A stretch of 64,000 bases of DNA from NCBI GenBank assembly GCA_035772405.1, contig JAYKKM010000043.1, positions 2,211,001 to 2,275,000 of the forward strand, in the 5' to 3' direction. The position numbers and the translations under genes are program-made. The notes beneath the pieces were generated by a model. It had not been told where the DNA came from and did not search any database. It worked only from the letters and a program-made list of their open reading frames with translations. Positions 10,332 through 22,365 of the stretch are shown here, piece after piece. The stretch comes from Chrysogorgia sp. JL179-B06. Lineage: Eukaryota; Cnidaria; Anthozoa; Scleralcyonacea; Chrysogorgiidae. Numbering within the stretch: position 1 is the stretch's first letter; each line of letters opens with the position of its first letter.

Positions 10332-12582
10332 TTGGCCAAATTATTGGGTCCTTCCCCGAATCCCTCCCAAAGCACTAGTTCCGCTAACGAAGTCACTCGT
10401 CTAGTTTTCACTATTCCCTCTGATTTTCCATTATCTGACCCCGAGAGATCTGTTCTTGCGAAAGGTCTCAAGTTTGTTCCCAACTCCGGGCCCATCGATC
10501 TATTTTCAGTTAAAGAGGATACCGAATCTTTCTTCCGCCGCATGCGCCTCAAAGCCTTTTTTCATGATAAGCCCACTTTCAATAGCAATAAGGATATTTT
10601 CGAAGAACTCAACCCCAAGAAGTCGTCTTGGTCTCCATCCGAAGGCGATTTTTCTTCCCTTGATCTTTTCGTAAGACAATGCCGCCATGACATTGATAAA
10701 TTGCACCCTCCGCGCAGAAAACAAGTTCATAACCTTAACAAAGAAGAGCTTCTAGCTTTGAATTCATTACAATGTCGAAATGACGTTGTCATAAAACCTG
10801 CGGACAAAGGTGGCGCTGTAGTTGTCTGGAGAGCGGACTTGTATCGACAAGAGGCTCTTCGTCAACTCAGCGACACCATCTTTTATACTAAGTTGAATTC
10901 CGATCCCACTCAATCTCACCAAAAATCCGTCAAAACTACCATCAAGAATTTCATCCAAGCCGGTGAATTGCCTGCCTCTGCATCTAACCTTATATTAACA
11001 ACCCCCAGAACGCCTATCATATATTTCCTACCTAAAATCCATAAACCTAACAATCCTGGCAGGCCGATTGTTTCCGCTTGTAGTTGCCCCACCGAGCTCG
11101 TTTCCAGCTTTCTAGACAACGTTATGTATCCTTTGGTAAGAAGTTGCCTTCTTATATCAAAGATACTAAACATGCCTTGCAAATTTTCGACCAGTTACGT
11201 TTCAGTAGTTCCGATAAATTTATTTTCACGATGGACGTTAAGTCCTTATACACCGTTATTCCCCATTGTGATGGCCTTGAAGCTCTGAAGTTTTTCTTTG
11301 ATCAGCGCACTAATTTAGAACCCTCCACAACCACCTTACTCCGCTTAGCAGAACTAGTGCTTACCCTTAACAATTTTTCGTTTGATGGTGAACATTATCA
11401 ACAAATAAGTGGTGTTGCGATGGGCACCAAAATGGGGCCAAGCTATGCTAACTTATTTGTTGGTCATGTTGAAAAACAGATCTTTGAACAATACACGGGT
11501 CCCTTGCCCGATTTTTTCGGCAGATTTATCGATGACTGTTTAGGAACAGCGTCGTGTTCACGTGTCCTTTTAGAGCAGTTCATCAACTTTGTTGATGATT
11601 TTCATCCTGCTCTGAAGTTCACGTGGGAAATCAGCGAGACCTCTGTGTCGTTAATTGATATTTTAATTTCGATTAATGGTGATTCGCTGAAAACGTCGGT
11701 CTCGTACAAGCCTACTGACTCCCATAGTTATCTTCTATTTTCATCTTCTCATCCCAACCACACTAAGCAATCCATCCCTTACTCTCAATTCTTGCGTCTT
11801 CGCCGCTTATGTAGCGACGACCAAGATTTTCAAGTCAAATCAATAGAAATGAGATCTTTTTTTGTCCAACGTGGTTACCCTACCAACCTTTTAGACCTCG
11901 CCGTTCAGAAAGCTTTTCTCGTCCCCCGTTTAGACGCCCTTGAACCATCTTTGGAACGAGTTTCAAACAATAAAATTCCTTTAGTTCTAACATTTCATCC
12001 TTTCAATTTTAAAGTTAAAAATATTATTAATCGGAATTTTCACATTTTACAAAATGATCCTGAGACGTCAGCCATTTTCACCGACAACCCTTTGGTATCT
12101 TTTCGCCGTAATAAAAACATTCGTGACTCCTTAGTACATAGTGCCCTTAAACAAAATACCTCGGCACCAGCGGGAACATTTTCTTGCGGCCGTTCCCGCT
12201 GTAACACATGACCTTTTCTCAATCCCACTACAGTTATTACTGCCCCCAAATTCGACCTCACAATCCGTCATGCTTTTTCATGCACGTCCACCAACATAAT
12301 TTATTGCATTTCTTGCGATAAATGCCCTAAAATCTACATCGGTGAAACTGGGCGACGCCTTTCAGACAGGTTTGCTGAACATCTTCGTTCCGTGAGGATC
12401 AATGATGGTGACAAACCTGTAGCCCGCCATTTCAACAGCTCCAACCATTTGGTTTCAGACATTAAAGTCTGTGCCATCCTTCCCATTTCCGGTGGCAACG
12501 ATAACCGCAAGCGGCAAGAGAAGCGTCTCATTTTTAAACTTGGCACCACACATCCTCTTGGTCTTAACGAACGTTTTCTTTT
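10332..12582 (+). pseudogene. Penelope-like reverse transcriptase with GIY-YIG endonuclease, disabled
   Basis: An N-terminal region is open from 10,332 to 11,288. The polymerase continues in another frame from about 11,140 to 12,211. PLE marks are motif A FTMDVKSLYTVIP (Asp51 of the second open frame), motif B GVAMGTKMGPSYANL, motif C RFIDD (148-151) and the PLE signature YKPTDSHSYL. Two lesions are seen: a frame change near 11,140, and a TGA at 12,209-12,211 where the inverted copy has TGC (Cys). After that stop the same frame runs on through the GIY-YIG domain. Telomerase-related reverse transcription primed at nicked targets is the known role of the family. Confidence 0.85.
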
Positions 12583-12890
12583 ATTTAATTTCGTAAAGCT
12601 TTTTATCATTTTATTTTGCTTGGAACTTTTTATTATTAGCTTATGCACTTTCATTCCTTTTCAAGTCTTTGTTTCTATTATTATCGCCTAATCCCCTTGA
12701 ATATTGGACCTGTCATTTCTCCCACCCCTCAGTCTGCTTATTGATCGACTGTAAAAATAGTAAATGACTTAACTTTTCCCATCTCATTAATTATTAGTTA
12801 GTTTATTTCCCGTGCATTTGATTGGCTACTTTCTACCTGTGACACCCTTTTGGCATATATATAAGCCCTATTTATTTTATTTCATCTCGT

Positions 12891-12940
12891 CTTACTCTGA
12901 TGAAGGGCTCCGCTCGAAACGTCAGTATCTCGTCACTAAA
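12891..12940 (+). ncRNA. Hammerhead-like motif in the right PLE end
   Basis: Same arrangement as at 9092-9141 in the opposite orientation: CTGATGA at 12,897-12,903, a GGG/CTC stem II, GAA, an ACG/CGT stem III, the presumed cleavage base C at 12,934 and a partly paired stem I. Each pLTR-like end carries one. Confidence 0.45.
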
Positions 12941-13005
12941 TTCTTGGCAGTTTACCACCTTTTCACTTTGCTATATATTCAAAACACTGTCTACGCAGCA
13001 CTCTA

Positions 13006-13118
<113 letters not shown>

Positions 13119-13621
13119 GCTGCATGTTTATATGAGCTGGGCTATAGCAGCCCGCGGACTGATTCGCGCCTACTATATGTATAAAATATAGACACCCAAA
13201 ATTATATTTCACAGCAGAACTAGCTCAATTTGGCTGCAAGAAGAGTATGAAGTTAATTCAAATGATCATGTTGTGTCGAGGAAAGATTTTCGTAACAAAG
13301 CTCACTCATAGCCCGGATCATATAAACAGCCCCTCAGGCTTAAATAGTTATCTTTTGTAGTAAAAACTAAAAGTTAAGAGTAATCAAATCAGAAGCTGTA
13401 AATACCCAAATCACTGCATCTCAGTGCACTTAAGCCTAAGGCCTATCATTGCAATTAAGCTGTATAGCCCTAACAATAACCATCAGCGTAATACCGCAAT
13501 ATAGACTGTCTCGTTGCTCATCTCTCTCTCTCACTGCTCTCTGTCATGTCACTGTAGTATAGCACGATGACATAGAAGGCCACTAAATCGATTCAACCTG
13601 TATAATATAATAAGATAACTT

Positions 13622-13654
13622 TAGTTTGTTGGTTAGTTAGTTAGTTAGTTAGTT
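13622..13654. repeat. (TTAG)n microsatellite, short allele
   Basis: About seven TTAG/TTGG units. The paralogous position in segment 3 (19,196-19,432) carries about 236 bp of the same repeat. Confidence 0.9.
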
Positions 13655-14182
13655 ATATAGTCATGAGTTAGATAAGCTTTTAATATACAAATCACTGCGA
13701 TATATACAAGGCCATTCTCAGCACTTATAAGCCTAAGGCCTGACTCCGCTGCAATTAATAGATGTACAGCATATAATCACGAAGCCGATCTGTATGGGAT
13801 ATATAAATCCCATACGGATGCGAAAGCCGTATCGTACTTAAAGTACGAATACATCTAAATAACCAACTAATTATTTGGTAATATGAGTTATTTTAGCAGA
13901 GAAAAACGAAGTTAAAGTTTATGTACAAAAGCAAAAATATATATATTCCTAGAAAATAATTAAGATAAAAAAAATCTGCCCAAGCATTATCGCAAAAAAA
14001 ATGCTGCCCAAGGAAGATGGGCGCAGGTAAAAATATTACAGATCAACTATGAAGTGGATAACATATAAAGTTCAGACTGGAAATAAAAAAGTGATTTATT
14101 CTCAACGGTCTTGTCACACTCGACTCATGAGTAAATATTGTACAGGACTAACTTGATTGATTGATACACACAACACTTAAAA

Positions 14183-14458
14183 ATGAAGAGTTCAACATTA
14201 TATTATTGTCCAATCAGAGTCGAGGAAGGGTCTTCAACGCTGTGCTGGACCGCCAAACACCCCAGATGGATACGTTTTGTCCCATTGTGTATACATCCAG
14301 GATCAGGTGCTTTGAATTTTACTTGGTACCATCAGAAACTAACAGAGATCCTTTGCCTTTTACATAGCTTGCAGTTCATTATAGATTATGAGTTGCTAAG
14401 TCACCAATTCGTCCAAAATATTGTATCCTTCGAACCCAGACAAATACAATTATTGTAA
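14183..14458 (+). CDS. Hypothetical 91-residue open frame, duplicated
   Basis: Open frame matching the one at 21,392-21,670 over most of its length, except for the first ~10 residues, which are shifted by indels. It has no recognisable domain or clear membrane segment. The frame survives in both segments, but these are recent duplicates, so survival is weak evidence of coding. Confidence 0.2.
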   Translation: MKSSTLYYCPIRVEEGSSTLCWTAKHPRWIRFVPLCIHPGSGALNFTWYHQKLTEILCLLHSLQFIIDYELLSHQFVQNIVSFEPRQIQLL

Positions 14459-15171
14459 TGCGTTTTATTCTATTCGTTGCATCAAACGAATCTCATTTTA
14501 TACTTTGCTTATTGGACGAATTTAATTGACCATTAAATTCATCTAATTAAATGGAACGTATGAACTAGGCCTGAAATAGTAAAAAAGTTTCACCGATAAA
14601 AAATATATATTTCCAGCTTTTTTCCTTATATAGGTGTACACAAAAGTATTGCTTCTCCGAATACCCCCACTCCCATCACTTTTCTAATGGCCATCCCTAA
14701 TAATAAATATAATAACATATAATTAAAATTATATAAATTATAAATGATAAATATATAAATTATGTATAAAATTAATAATATATAATTATTATAATATATT
14801 ATAATTTATTTTTTATTATTTATTTTTTAATATATTGATTAGTTATTTGTTATAATAATAATAACAATAATAACAACAATAATAATAATTATAATAATAT
14901 ATTATAATAGTATAATAATAATTTTATAATAAGGATTTTCTTACATGTAGATGTGACTTTCTACTTTAATAATTTTATTCGGAATTCCATATTTTACCAA
15001 GGCTATATGTTTTGTCGGCAATTAATTAATCTACATTACAGTTAAGATGCGCATACATGCAAAAACTGGATATCCATATATACATGCGATATATCCATCG
15101 ATATGATACCATAGTAATCATGCAATATGTATGTTTTCAGTATGACAATCCCATGAGTTTTTTAATGAATA

Positions 15172-16110
15172 CTATCGTATACTTTTTAGGACAGCTTTGG
15201 CTTCGTTTCTCAAATCTCGATTTTTCCAGAAGAATATCAAAGAGTTGAGGCTTGAATTGACCATAGCCAATGTCAGAGACCAGGTTTTGATACCATGGGG
15301 AGCGTTGAAGGCAATTGTAAGTGGTGCTGGTAGATGACAGGCGAAGGCAAATATTATTACAAGAAGACAAGATTTGGCCAGTTTGATTTCTTTTAAGAAA
15401 CGACGCCGTTTCTTATTCTGCTGTAATGTAGAGGTTGAAGATGAACTGTGCTCCGCTGCAGTCCCTATACCAACTGCGCGTTCGGATGAGACAGCAGAGC
15501 GAAAAATTCGCGTATATACATACACTGTACTTACAAGAAAAAGAAAAATAATTACAGTAGCAAACTTTACTTGTACCGCATTATTGGTAAAATATATGCC
15601 ATATATTATTACACACAATGTATAAAATACCCCTAAATATATTAATAGCGGTTTCCTGGTGACTTTGTTTCGATGAACCATCGGGTGTACGATCCCCATG
15701 TACCTCTCTACGTTCATACCGGATAATGTCACAATGGAAAGCACAGTTAACAATTTTACAATTTTTCTGCGGACAAAATACATCTCGCATACGCTGTTAA
15801 GTTCCATAATTTCACCTGCTATTGTCAATGTTACGATAGAATTAGCAAGTACTCCGACAACAAGGTCCATCGCCGATTGAACCATGAGGAGAAAATATTG
15901 GATTTTTTCCTTCAGTCGACGTGATCGCCAGTAGACAACTAATGTCATAGTGTTAAAAAGGACAGCTGCAATTGTTAGGATGATGTTCACTATACAAGCT
16001 ATTATGGAATTGATCATGAGGTATTCATTTGAAGAAAAATCAGAGTCGACCTGAAACTGTTCTCCATATGTGTAACATGTTCCATGCAAACTCTGCGTTG
16101 TGACATTCAT
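15172..16110 (-). CDS. Class A G protein-coupled receptor, copy 2
   Basis: 312 residues with the same seven-helix architecture and motifs as copy 1 (ERY, CHLP, NSLIF). It differs from copy 3 at about four residues (27, 84, 190 and 273) and from copy 1 at about fifteen. The changes relative to copy 1 cluster in intracellular loop 3 (SAVSSERAV for SAVAAVRAV), in TM1 and at the extreme C terminus. Residue 84 in TM2 is V here and A in the other copies. No lesion is visible, so it should be expressible. It is probably a very recent paralogue with the same or a closely related ligand. Confidence 0.9.
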   Translation of the reverse strand: MNVTTQSLHGTCYTYGEQFQVDSDFSSNEYLMINSIIACIVNIILTIAAVLFNTMTLVVYWRSRRLKEKIQYFLLMVQSAMDLVVGVLANSIVTLTIAGEIMELNSVCEMYFVRRKIVKLLTVLSIVTLSGMNVERYMGIVHPMVHRNKVTRKPLLIYLGVFYTLCVIIYGIYFTNNAVQVKFATVIIFLFLVSTVYVYTRIFRSAVSSERAVGIGTAAEHSSSSTSTLQQNKKRRRFLKEIKLAKSCLLVIIFAFACHLPAPLTIAFNAPHGIKTWSLTLAMVNSSLNSLIFFWKNRDLRNEAKAVLKSIR

Positions 16111-16320
16111 TTTTTCATTTGCTTCTCCGCTCTTACGATCTCTAATGAAAACCTAGTATGAACAACTGGTACAACCGCAACTATTGTACATTTATATATA
16201 GTCTTAGTTGCAGCTGTTATATAATGCATGTATATTATACGTATCCAATCTTATTATTCCTAATTGATAGTTTATTAACTCATGGATCATATTGATATTG
16301 ATACCAGAATAATATATGGT

Positions 16321-16370
16321 CTTACTCTGATGAAGGGCTCCGCTCGAAACGTTAGTATTTCGTCACTAAA
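16321..16370 (+). ncRNA. Hammerhead-like PLE end, segment 2
   Basis: CTTACTCTGATGAAGGG start, GAAACG, and a CGTCACTAAA end. The core is intact and the stems are weak, as in the PLE ends at 9092 and 12,891. No PLE coding sequence is attached, so it is a solo end beside (TA)n. Confidence 0.4.
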
Positions 16371-16400
16371 TTCTTGGCAGTTTACCACCTTTTCACTTTG

Positions 16401-16401
<1 letters not shown>

Positions 16402-16495
<94 letters not shown>

Positions 16496-16512
16496 TATAT
16501 ATAATATATATT
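16402..16512. repeat. (TA)n tract
   Basis: TA run with a few TAATA breaks downstream of the hammerhead-like end. Confidence 0.95.
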
Positions 16513-16620
16513 TGATCCTCGCCGCACGAATTGAATATAAACTCAGTGAGAACGTTAATGTCAATTAGTCGTCTGAAGATTGCGAAAGAATGAAACACCG
16601 CGTGTAACGGCAGTTGTGTA
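16513..16620. other. PLE-like terminal block with GTCTGAAGATTGCGAAAG
   Basis: A block shared with 23,820-23,930 between TA tracts. Its CTGAAGATTGCGAAAG core recalls PLE/hammerhead-associated ends but lacks the CTGATGA core, so I do not call a ribozyme. Confidence 0.35.
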
Positions 16621-16694
16621 ATATATATATATATATATATATATGGCATCAAGGGTGACTGTAAATAGCAGTTACCTTCATCCTGCTCATCAGC

Positions 16695-16740
16695 ACTACA
16701 CTGATGAGGCCCAAAAGGCCGAAACGGTACCGTCTGTAGT
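16695..16740 (+). ncRNA. Type I hammerhead ribozyme, second copy
   Basis: Identical over its full length to the ribozyme at 6314-6359: stem I ACTACA/TGTAGT, CTGATGA core, GGCC/GGCC stem II, GAA, ACGG/CCGT stem III, cleavage base C at 16,734. It is followed at once by (TA)n. At the paralogous spot in segment 3 the sequence passes directly into (TA)n without it. Confidence 0.88.
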
Positions 16741-16749
16741 TATATATAT

Positions 16750-16792
<43 letters not shown>

Positions 16793-17285
16793 TTTATTTA
16801 ATTTATTTTTTTACTTCGTCCTCTTGAAAAACATACACTAGCAAACATATTTTTGTATAATTTCATGTTATATCGTTGGAATATATTCCTTTCCAGGTCG
16901 TAAATTCATGTCTGATATTGCGACTGGCTACAACAGAGATATAATTGTTACGTCCTTTGTGTACAAATGCAGTTTAATTTCCGTATGCTTTTTGATGGGT
17001 AATTCGGGAGGGCCAACCCGAATTTAAAATATTGAATTTTGACACATCTTGAGACAAGAAGTATAATACAAAGTTAAGCTACTTAAATTATATGGCTTCA
17101 TTATTTAATGATAACTCACCCCGCGAGCCTGTGAGCTTCTTCTTATAAATGCACAATTTTGGGACTACAATTGTAGTCGTTATATGTTATACTGCTATTT
17201 ATAGTTGCTATAGTAATATTCTACTCTTTGTGATCCCGAGGTAATTGACTAATTGATAACTTGAAAGGTAACTTGAGAAAACCTT

Positions 17286-17780
17286 GGAGTGCCTATGCAA
17301 TGAAAAATTCGGTTGTAAAATAATTATTTTGTTTGAAAGAACTCTTGAAACTATAAAGACTAGTAACCATTACAATTTTTCGTATCTCACTTCACTCTCA
17401 GATATCAAGATTTGTTTAATATGTAAATGATCATACTTATAACATCACACTGCATAACTATATTGAAAATGTTTATATATCGTTGAGATTATGTAATGAA
17501 TCACTTGAAATGCAGGTGCATCCAATGATATCAAAGATGCAAATCACCAAACGATTCCATGTGATAATGGTAAAGATATGCAGAATTGTTCAATAAGTCA
17601 TTATGCATTGTGATGATCATAAGTATATGATCATTCACATATTAAACAAATCTTAATATCGCAAGAATGAAGTGAGACATGAAAAAGTCGTAAATTAAAA
17701 AGTTGTCTTTATAGTTTCAAGAGTTCTTTCAAACAAAATAGTTATTTTACAACTGGATTTTCCATTGCATAAGGCACTTT
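17286..17780. mobile_element. Palindromic MITE, family 1, copy B
   Basis: Ends GAGTGCCTATGCAATG and CATTGCATAAGGCACTTTAA. Internal palindrome as in copy A, opposite overall orientation, paralogous to copy C. Confidence 0.8.
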
Positions 17781-17934
17781 AATTTCAATTTAATAATATT
17801 TTAACAGCCTAACAATATAGTCAGCATCATAGTTGCTGTTATCAGTGAGGGCGCTGTGATACAAGACATAACATATAATATAAATACATATAAAACACAC
17901 AATGTCTAAACTATAAGTTCAATATCAACTACTA

Positions 17935-18060
17935 TTCAGTTTGAAATGAATGTTTGAACTCCTAGTTCGTTTTGAAGGTTTTAAAATGTACATGCACTTA
18001 ATTTAATTTCCGACAGCAGATCGTTGTACAACGTCGACGTCGCTCCAATGCACGTCCTTT
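17935..18060 (-). pseudogene. Non-LTR retrotransposon C-terminal tail, segment 2
   Basis: Minus-strand counterpart of 7100-7230 with the same NDLPSEIK-like and TFKTFKT-like blocks, interrupted by small changes. The open frame at 18,258-18,458 next to it has no recognisable homology. Confidence 0.45.
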
Positions 18061-18647
18061 GGGTACCTAAAACAACTAAAACACTATGTCGACAGTATAC
18101 ACAAACCTTTTTAGATCTTTGATTTGTATTTCTATACTCATGCCTATACCTATAGAAATACTCTAAAAGCGAAAGCCTTTGTCAAGGTCCTTCGCGTTTC
18201 AGACTCTGACGAAGAGCTTTCGATCGAAACGTTACACCTCCTCCGCACTATACCAACATGTTAAAGTATTCAATTTGTAATAAGTATGTACTAACTATAA
18301 GTGGCGAAATATATGCAGGACATCTGCTGGTTTCACCCATTGATATTGTTCTAGGCGGCGACGATCGAAGAAACCCAGCTGGCCATTACAAGATAGTGAA
18401 AGGCGAAAAAGCGGTTTGTGTTGTTATGTCATATGATCAAAGCATTCCGTGTATATAATTCGAAATCATTGCAAGCTGCCTAGCCGCAGCAATCAATAAA
18501 CATTAGCGTAATGCGATATATAGCAAAGTGAAAAGATGGTGAACTGCCGAGATTTTTAGTAACGAAATACTGACGTTTCGAGCGGAGCCTTTCATCGCAA
18601 AGTAAGGGGAGATAAAATAAAATAAATAGGGCTCATTCCTCAGCTCT

Positions 18648-18778
<131 letters not shown>

Positions 18779-19195
18779 ACTGCATGTTTATATGAGCCGG
18801 GCTATAGCAGCCGGACTGATTCGCGCCTAACATATCTATATATAGACACCCAAAATTATATTTCACAGCAGAACTAGCTGGATCATATAAACAGCCCCTC
18901 AGGCTTAAATAGTTATCTTTTGTAGTAAAAACTAAAAGTTAAGAGTAATCAAATCAGAAGCTGTAAATACCCAAATCACTGCATCTCAGTGCACTTAAAC
19001 CCGGGCCTATCATTGCAATTAAGCTGTATAGCCGTAACAATAACCATCAGCGTAATACCGCAATATAGACTGTCTATTATATTGTTCATCTCTCTCTCTC
19101 TCTCACTGCTCTCTGTCATGTCACTGTATAGTATAGCACGATGACATAGAAGGCCACTAAATCGATTCAACCTGTATAATATAGTAGGATAACTT

Positions 19196-19216
19196 TAGTT
19201 TGTTGGTTAGTTAGTC

Positions 19217-19263
<47 letters not shown>

Positions 19264-19276
19264 GAGTTAGTTAGTC

Positions 19277-19323
<47 letters not shown>

Positions 19324-19324
19324 C

Positions 19325-19383
<59 letters not shown>

Positions 19384-19432
19384 AAGTTAGTTGGTTAGTG
19401 AGTTAGTTAGTTAGTCAGTTAGATAAGCTTTT
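19196..19432. repeat. (TTAG)n microsatellite, expanded allele
   Basis: About 236 bp of TTAG with scattered TCAG, TGAG and TTGG units. It is not TTAGGG, so not telomeric in the metazoan sense. Confidence 0.95.
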
Positions 19433-20030
19433 AATATACAAATCACTGCGATATATACAAGGCCATTCTCAGCACTTATAAGCCTACAAGGCTTGACTCC
19501 GCTACAAGTAATAGATATAATGCAGCATATAATCACGAAGCCGATCTGTATGGGATATAAATCCCATGCGGATGCGAAAGCCGCTAGGTATACTTAAAGT
19601 ACGAATACATCTAAATAACTATGTTAACCAACTAATTTGGTAATATGAGCTATTTTAGCAGAGAAAAACGAAGTTAAAGTTTATTTATAGTATAGGAGAA
19701 ATCTCTTACCGATTTAAAAGATATTAATTAAATATTAATTTATTTTGAATTTTCATGATTTATTAATGATTCTTTAAGAATTTAATTTAATCCGTAAAAC
19801 AATAAACAATTACCTCATGTTCATTTATTTCTCTTATTAATTGCTCTCTGCCATGTCGGCATGACTGTGGTATACCTATAGGTGGTAAAGAAGGCCACTA
19901 ATATTGATATTGACCTTGGTTCATATTTGTAATAAAGACACTTCATGCACTCTTCTCTCAGCATGTATTATTATATGGTGTCAGAAGTTAAACAAACAAA
20001 AAGGAAAGAAAGCATTCAGAACGCCAGTGG

Positions 20031-20486
20031 CGTAGCTGGGATTTTTTAGTGGGTGGTGGCAGGCATCCAAATTTTCCGGGAATATGCGCGTGGTAATCAT
20101 ACAATTTAAGTAAGCAATTGAAATATTCGTCTGGCTTTCGAATTTAAAAATGGTTTTTGAAGTTCTCTAATAGAAATTGAAGAAACGAGTTCTCGATTTA
20201 TTTAGATGAATGGAAGGTTTGAGAGTCGCTTTTCGGACATCGTATTTCTCAAGTACGTCTTAACACGACACTTTAAGCAGCTGAACGCTCTTTCATCGTA
20301 TGCTGATGAAACAGGTAAGGTAAGGCAGAGTTTCAAAAGCGTTACAATGTTCTTAAATTGAGCCGTCAAATTGCGCTTCATTAAAAATAATAAAAGCATC
20401 ATGGAACAGTTTCGCCTAACTCTGCGATTGGTCGCATTTTGAATTTTTGCAAGATGGCATTTGCTAGAAAAATGGAAGATTTTCAA
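20031..20486 (-). pseudogene. hAT transposase 3' end with dimerisation domain
   Basis: The minus-strand frame 20,486-20,202 contains the hAT C-terminal dimerisation signature: LTLPVSSAYDERAFSCLK, then RVKTYLRNTMSEKRLSNL. A terminal repeat typical of hAT, CAGTGGCGTAGCTGGGAT, starts at 20,031, at the 3' side of the gene. The rest of the transposase is missing and the fragment is bounded by a MITE. It is non-autonomous and probably dead. Confidence 0.75.
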
Positions 20487-20505
20487 CCTGATTTATGATA
20501 ATTAA

Positions 20506-20881
20506 CTCTTTCCTGTCCGGCTGTAAAACATCCAAAATTGAACTACTTTGTTCTATTGATATCTCGGGAAATTGAATTTTCCGAACACGGCACATTATGT
20601 TAATATAAATTAGCATTAATTATCATAAATCAGGTTGAAAAACGTCCATTTTTCTAGAAAAGGCCATCTTGCCCGCTCGCGTAGCATCATAAAATTCAAA
20701 ATGCGACCAATCGCAGAGTTATTTATGAAATCAAATCAAATTTGGCGTGTGTGTAGATCTCGTGTCCCTGGCGCTTGTCGAATTTCAATTTTTAATCTTT
20801 CGTTACCGTGTGCCGTGTTTTTCGATTGACGACTTCGGGGGTCTTCTATGACCCCTTTTGACTGGGCCGGACAGGAAAGAG
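20506..20881. mobile_element. piggyBac-like MITE with TTAA duplications
   Basis: Terminal inverted repeats CTCTTTCCTGTCCGGC and complement are flanked by TTAA at 20,502-20,505 and 20,882-20,885. A GGGGTC..GACCCC hairpin precedes the right end. An outer inverted match (about 20,396-20,500 with 20,615-20,730) shows that related sequence sits outside and inside. It is 376 bp and non-coding. TTAA duplication is the hallmark of piggyBac. Confidence 0.7.
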
Positions 20882-20885
20882 TTAA

Positions 20886-21391
20886 AGTGTGAATGGTTTT
20901 GTCCAAGATTGTATGTACAAAACACTAGAGCTACGCTCTACTGCAGAAATCCACATTTCTAGATACAGGTTTCTGCAGTAGAGGGTCTGCATGTAGGCTA
21001 ACAGAGTCAAACAGACACCTGGAATGTGCTCGATGGCCCAAGATTTAAACCAGGAATGGCGCCGATTCAGCAAACAAGCTTTGTGTATTTTGAATGGACC
21101 ACTACACGACAAAACTGATGATCCGGTAAAGCAGACAAGTGTTACAAATAAGGGATGGACCATTGGAAAAGTGATGCGGGTGGGACAAAAAAAATATATA
21201 TATTCTAGAAAAGAATTAAGATAGAAGAAAAATCTGCCCAAGTATTATCGCTAGGATGGGCGCAAAAAAAAAGATATAAGTATGAAGTGGATATAACAGT
21301 GGAAATAAAAAAAGTGATTTATTCTCAACGGTCGTTAACTCGAGTAAATAAAGTAACTAACTTGATTGATTGATACACACAACACTTAAAA
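20886..21391. other. Spacer without a recognised gene
   Basis: Contains a small inverted pair around CTACTGCAGAAA/TTTCTGCAGTAG (about 20,938-20,980). Homology with segment 2 resumes near 21,190. The open frames on both strands at 20,882-21,241 have no family resemblance. Confidence 0.45.
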
Positions 21392-21670
21392 ATGAAGAAG
21401 TTCAACATTAATATTATTGTCCAATCAGAGTCGAGGGAAGGGTCTTCAACGCTGTGCTGGACCGCCAAATACCCCAGATGGATACGTTTTGTCCCATTGT
21501 GTATACATCCAGGATTAGCTGTTTTGAATTTTACTTGGTACCATCAGAAACTAACAGAGATCCTTTGCCTTTCACATAGCTTGCAGTTCATTATAGATTA
21601 TGAGTTGCTAAGTCATCAATTCCTTCAAAACATTGTATCCTTCGAACCCAGACAAATACAATTATTGTAA
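21392..21670 (+). CDS. Hypothetical 92-residue open frame, paralogue of 14,183
   Basis: Nearly the same protein as at 14,183-14,458 apart from the first ~10 residues and a few substitutions. No domain is recognised. It may be a chance frame in duplicated non-coding DNA. Confidence 0.2.
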   Translation: MKKFNINIIVQSESREGSSTLCWTAKYPRWIRFVPLCIHPGLAVLNFTWYHQKLTEILCLSHSLQFIIDYELLSHQFLQNIVSFEPRQIQLL

Positions 21671-22365
21671 TGCGTTTTCGTTTTATTCTATTCGTTGCAT
21701 CAAACGAATCTCATTTTATACTTTGCTTATTGGACGAATTTAATTGACCATTAAATTGATCTAATTAAATGAAATATGCTTGAAATAGTAAAAAATTCAA
21801 CCGATTAAAAAAAATATTTTCCAGCTTTTTTTTTATATAGCTGTACAAAAATATTGCTTCTCCGAATACCCCACTCCCATCACTTTTCTAATGCCATCCC
21901 TAAAATATAAATAAATATAACAAATATATATAAATAAATATAAATATTGTATAATATATGTATAAAATTATAATATTTATTATATATATTATATATTATA
22001 TTATTTATAATTTATTTTTTTTATATATTTATTATTATTTTATATAATAATAAATAACATTAATACCAACAATAATAATAATTATAATAATATATTATAA
22101 TAGTATAATAATAATTTTATAATAAGGATTTTCTTACATGTAGATGTGACTTTCTACTTTAATAATTTTATTCGGAATTCCATATTTTACCAAAGCTATA
22201 TGTTTTGTCGGCAATTAATTAATCTACATTTCAGTTAAGATGCGCATACATGCAAAAAGCTGGATATCCATATATACATGCGATATATCCATCGATATGT
22301 TACCATAGTTATCATGCAATATGTATGTTTTCAGTATGACAATCCCATGAGTTTTTTAATGAATA

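Larger units (their letters stand above)
9061..12985. mobile_element. Penelope-like element composite with inverted 5'-truncated copy
   Basis: About 1.1-1.2 kb at the left (9061 to about 10,195) is the reverse complement of the right end (about 11,850-12,985), nearly base for base. The terminal blocks begin GCAAAGTGAAAAGGTGG. The right copy is almost full length and the left copy keeps only the 3' part, so the two are joined 5' to 5' near 10,200-10,330. A short duplication of CTTGGTCGTTCGTTG lies at the junction (10,206-10,245). Both outer ends abut (TA)n. Inverted arrangements of this kind are known for PLEs. Confidence 0.85.

Noticed and set aside
19196..19432. Telomeric repeat from TTAG units
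   Set aside because: The unit is TTAG, not TTAGGG, and it sits inside a duplicated segment as a normal microsatellite.
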